From assembly GCF_000015865.1 (NCBI RefSeq), contig NC_009012.1, forward strand, positions 1,736,001 to 1,800,000: DNA of 64,000 bases, written 5' to 3'. How positions within the stretch are numbered: position 1 is the first letter of the stretch; the number at the start of each line of letters is the position of its first letter. Positions 62,117 to 64,000 of the stretch are shown piece after piece. The notes under the pieces were generated by a model. That model worked only from the letters and a program-made list of their open reading frames with translations, searched no databases and had not been told where the DNA came from. The DNA comes from Acetivibrio thermocellus ATCC 27405 (GTDB taxonomy: Bacteria; Bacillota; Clostridia; Acetivibrionales; Acetivibrionaceae). The translations under genes were made by a program, and so were the position numbers.

Positions 62117-64000
62117 AATTCGGAAAAGCAGTGGTAAAATTCCGTGTGCCGATTCTGATATTGACGCTGCTTTTAATGATTCCGTCCATATTGGGATATA
62201 TCGGCACAAGAGTAAACTACGACATGCTTGAATATCTGCCGGAGGATATGGAAACAGTTATCGGTCAGAATGAACTGATGAATGATTTCGGCAAAGGTGC
62301 TTTTTCCCTCGTTATCGTGGAGGATATGCCTGCCAAAGATGTTGCGGCATTGAAAGAAAAGATTTCCAAAGTTGAGCATGTAGACACAGTTATTTGGTAT
62401 GATTCCATTGCAGATTTGTCAATACCAATGGAGATGCTGCCAAATAAACTCTATTCTGCATTTAACACTGAAAATGCAACGCTAATGGCAGTATTCTTCG
62501 ATTCTTCAACCTCTGCCGATGTCACAATGGATGCAATAAGAGAAATTCGTTCTATCTGCGGCAAACAATGCTTTGTATCCGGTTTGTCGGCTCTTGTAAC
62601 CGATTTGAAGGAACTTTGCGAACGTGAAGAACCGATTTATGTTACAATAGCCGTAATCCTGGCCTGTATTGCAATGTTTTTGTTCCTTGACAGCTGGCTT
62701 GTTCCTTTGGTGTTCCTTGCATCTATCGGTATGATGATTTTGCTCAATCTCGGAAGCAACTTTTTCTTAGGTGAAATATCATACATCACAAAAGCACTTT
62801 CCGCAGTTTTGCAGCTTGCCGTTACAATGGATTACTCCATTTTCCTGTGGCACAGTTACAACGAACAATGCGAAACCTACACCGACAAAGAAGATGCAAT
62901 GGCGGTTGCAATCAACAAAACACTGGCAAGTGTTATAGGAAGTTCGGCCACCACCATAGCAGGCTTTATTGCCCTTTGCTTCATGTCTTTCACGATGGGG
63001 CTGGACCTTGGTATTGTAATGGCAAAAGGAGTGCTTCTCGGTGTTATAGGAGCTGTAACAGTGCTTCCCTCTCTCATTCTCATACTCGACAAACCGCTGC
63101 AAAAAACAAAACACCGCTCCTTAATTCCCAACATGGAAAAGGCAGCAAAAGGCATAGTAAAAGTATTTCCCCTGTTTCTTATAATTTTTGCGCTTCTTAT
63201 CGCACCGGCATATTACGGTTACAGCAAAACAAACAGTGAAGTCTATTATGATATGGGGGAATGTCTGCCGGAGGATATTCAATATGTAATTGCCAATTCC
63301 AAGCTTCGGGAAAACTTTAACATTGCCTCTACACACATGCTTCTTGTGGATACCTCCGTACCGTCCAAAGACGTTCGCTCCATGATAAAAGAAATGGAAC
63401 AGGTGGACGGAGTTAAATATGTAATAAGCCTTGAGTCGGTTATTGGTTCCCGCGTACCGGAAGAAATTCTGCCGGAGTCGATTACATCAATTGTAAAAAG
63501 TGATAAATGGAGACTTATGCTCATAAGTTCTGAATACAAGGTTGCCAGCGACAGCGTAAACAAGCAGATTGACGAGTTAAACACCATACTGAAAAAGTAT
63601 GACAAAAACGGAATGCTCATCGGAGAAGCTCCCTGCATGAAGGATATAATTGAAATCACTGACCAGGATTTCAAAGTCGTCAATACGGTGTCAATTTTTG
63701 CAATCTTCGTTATCATCGCATTGGTTTTAAGGAGCATTTCCCTGCCGTTTATTCTGATTGCCGTAATTGAACTTGCAATATTCATCAATCTCGGGCTGCC
63801 GCATTATTTCGGTCAAAGTCTGCCGTTTATCGCGCCTATCTGTATCAGCACCATCCAGCTGGGCGCCACAGTGGACTATGCGATTTTGATGACCACAAGA
63901 TACAAGTCGGAACGTATTGAGGGAAATGACAAAACAACATCAGTACAAACAGCACTTGCCACATCAATTCCGTCAGTAATTGTGTCCGGTATGGAATTGT
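62113..64000 (+). CDS. MMPL/RND-family transporter (partial, runs off window)
   Basis: At least 629 residues are inside the window. The layout is RND-like: an N-terminal helix, an extracytoplasmic domain of about 150 residues (NYDMLEYLPEDMETVIGQNE), a block of five to six helices with LQLAVTMDYSIFLWHSYNEQ, then the second half repeating this (YDMGECLPEDIQYVIANSKL; STIQLGATVDYAILMTTRYK). The Asp-Tyr in MDYSIF and VDYAIL are the proton-relay sites of MMPL proteins, which export lipids or lipophilic compounds. It follows the HdeD-like gene with a 4-nt overlap and is probably under TetR control. Confidence 0.9.
   Translation, partial: MKFGKAVVKFRVPILILTLLLMIPSILGYIGTRVNYDMLEYLPEDMETVIGQNELMNDFGKGAFSLVIVEDMPAKDVAALKEKISKVEHVDTVIWYDSIADLSIPMEMLPNKLYSAFNTENATLMAVFFDSSTSADVTMDAIREIRSICGKQCFVSGLSALVTDLKELCEREEPIYVTIAVILACIAMFLFLDSWLVPLVFLASIGMMILLNLGSNFFLGEISYITKALSAVLQLAVTMDYSIFLWHSYNEQCETYTDKEDAMAVAINKTLASVIGSSATTIAGFIALCFMSFTMGLDLGIVMAKGVLLGVIGAVTVLPSLILILDKPLQKTKHRSLIPNMEKAAKGIVKVFPLFLIIFALLIAPAYYGYSKTNSEVYYDMGECLPEDIQYVIANSKLRENFNIASTHMLLVDTSVPSKDVRSMIKEMEQVDGVKYVISLESVIGSRVPEEILPESITSIVKSDKWRLMLISSEYKVASDSVNKQIDELNTILKKYDKNGMLIGEAPCMKDIIEITDQDFKVVNTVSIFAIFVIIALVLRSISLPFILIAVIELAIFINLGLPHYFGQSLPFIAPICISTIQLGATVDYAILMTTRYKSERIEGNDKTTSVQTALATSIPSVIVSGMEL

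Noticed and set aside
1-64000. tRNA, rRNA and CRISPR loci
   Set aside because: No cloverleaf-like segments, conserved rRNA stretches or regularly spaced repeats were noticed on either strand; a covariance-model scan was not possible here.

Overview
This window is almost certainly from Acetivibrio thermocellus (Clostridium thermocellum) or a very close relative. The base composition is AT-rich and the ribosome-binding sites are strong and purine-rich, as in Firmicutes. The CDS at 53679-56381 has the exact domain order of the cellulosomal enzyme CelH (GH26, GH5, CBM11, type I dockerin). Immediately upstream is an ECF sigma factor paired with an anti-sigma factor that carries a GH5 domain, matching the Sig24C / Rsi24C-GH5 pair described for that species. 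No rRNA, tRNA or CRISPR array was found.

Layout. 1-3.1 kb (minus): start of an ABC transporter ATPase and a broken lipoprotein gene. 3.2-8.3 kb: mntP, sppA, RDD, AI-2E and TspO-like membrane proteins. 8.3-10.8 kb: membrane pyrophosphatase with a long structured leader. 11-15.4 kb: azlCD, GH1 beta-glucosidase, metallophosphoesterase, DUF4474-like protein. 15.6-18.6 kb: large GT-C-like membrane protein, then an IS200-type element. 18.6-28.2 kb: SDR, histidine phosphatase and an ECF sigma/RsiV pair, mixed with wrecked regulators. 28.4-31 kb: an unusual TIR / membrane segment / HtrA-protease fusion. 32-36 kb: MATE/MarR pair and GNAT genes. 36-38 kb: a c-di-GMP-I riboswitch in front of a WG-repeat secreted protein. 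38-44 kb: AlkD, an amino-acid ABC transporter and a nonsense-interrupted gene. 44-49.4 kb: FAD/Rieske protein, HigBA toxin-antitoxin, broken RidA, Bcp, ClbS-like protein. 49.7-56.5 kb: IS30 element, sigma/anti-sigma pair and celH. 56.6-64 kb: FMN reductase, decayed BlaR1-type loci, dcd, TetR, HdeD and an MMPL transporter that runs off the end.

Two themes stand out. First, gene decay is dense: at least 14 loci are truncated, frameshifted or stopped, and for several the repair is arithmetically exact (removing one 19-bp duplication and one A restores 702 codons; one A, one G or one AT restores others). Either this is active pseudogenisation, mainly of regulators and small enzymes, or some of these are consensus errors in the assembly; resequencing would decide. 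Second, several loci look like surface sensing linked to intracellular output: Rsi24C-GH5 (whose GH5 domain has lost its acid/base Glu), RsiV-like anti-sigma, the TIR-protease, the c-di-GMP riboswitch, and three copies of a shared GTCTAT/ATAGAC operator next to BlaR1 relics.
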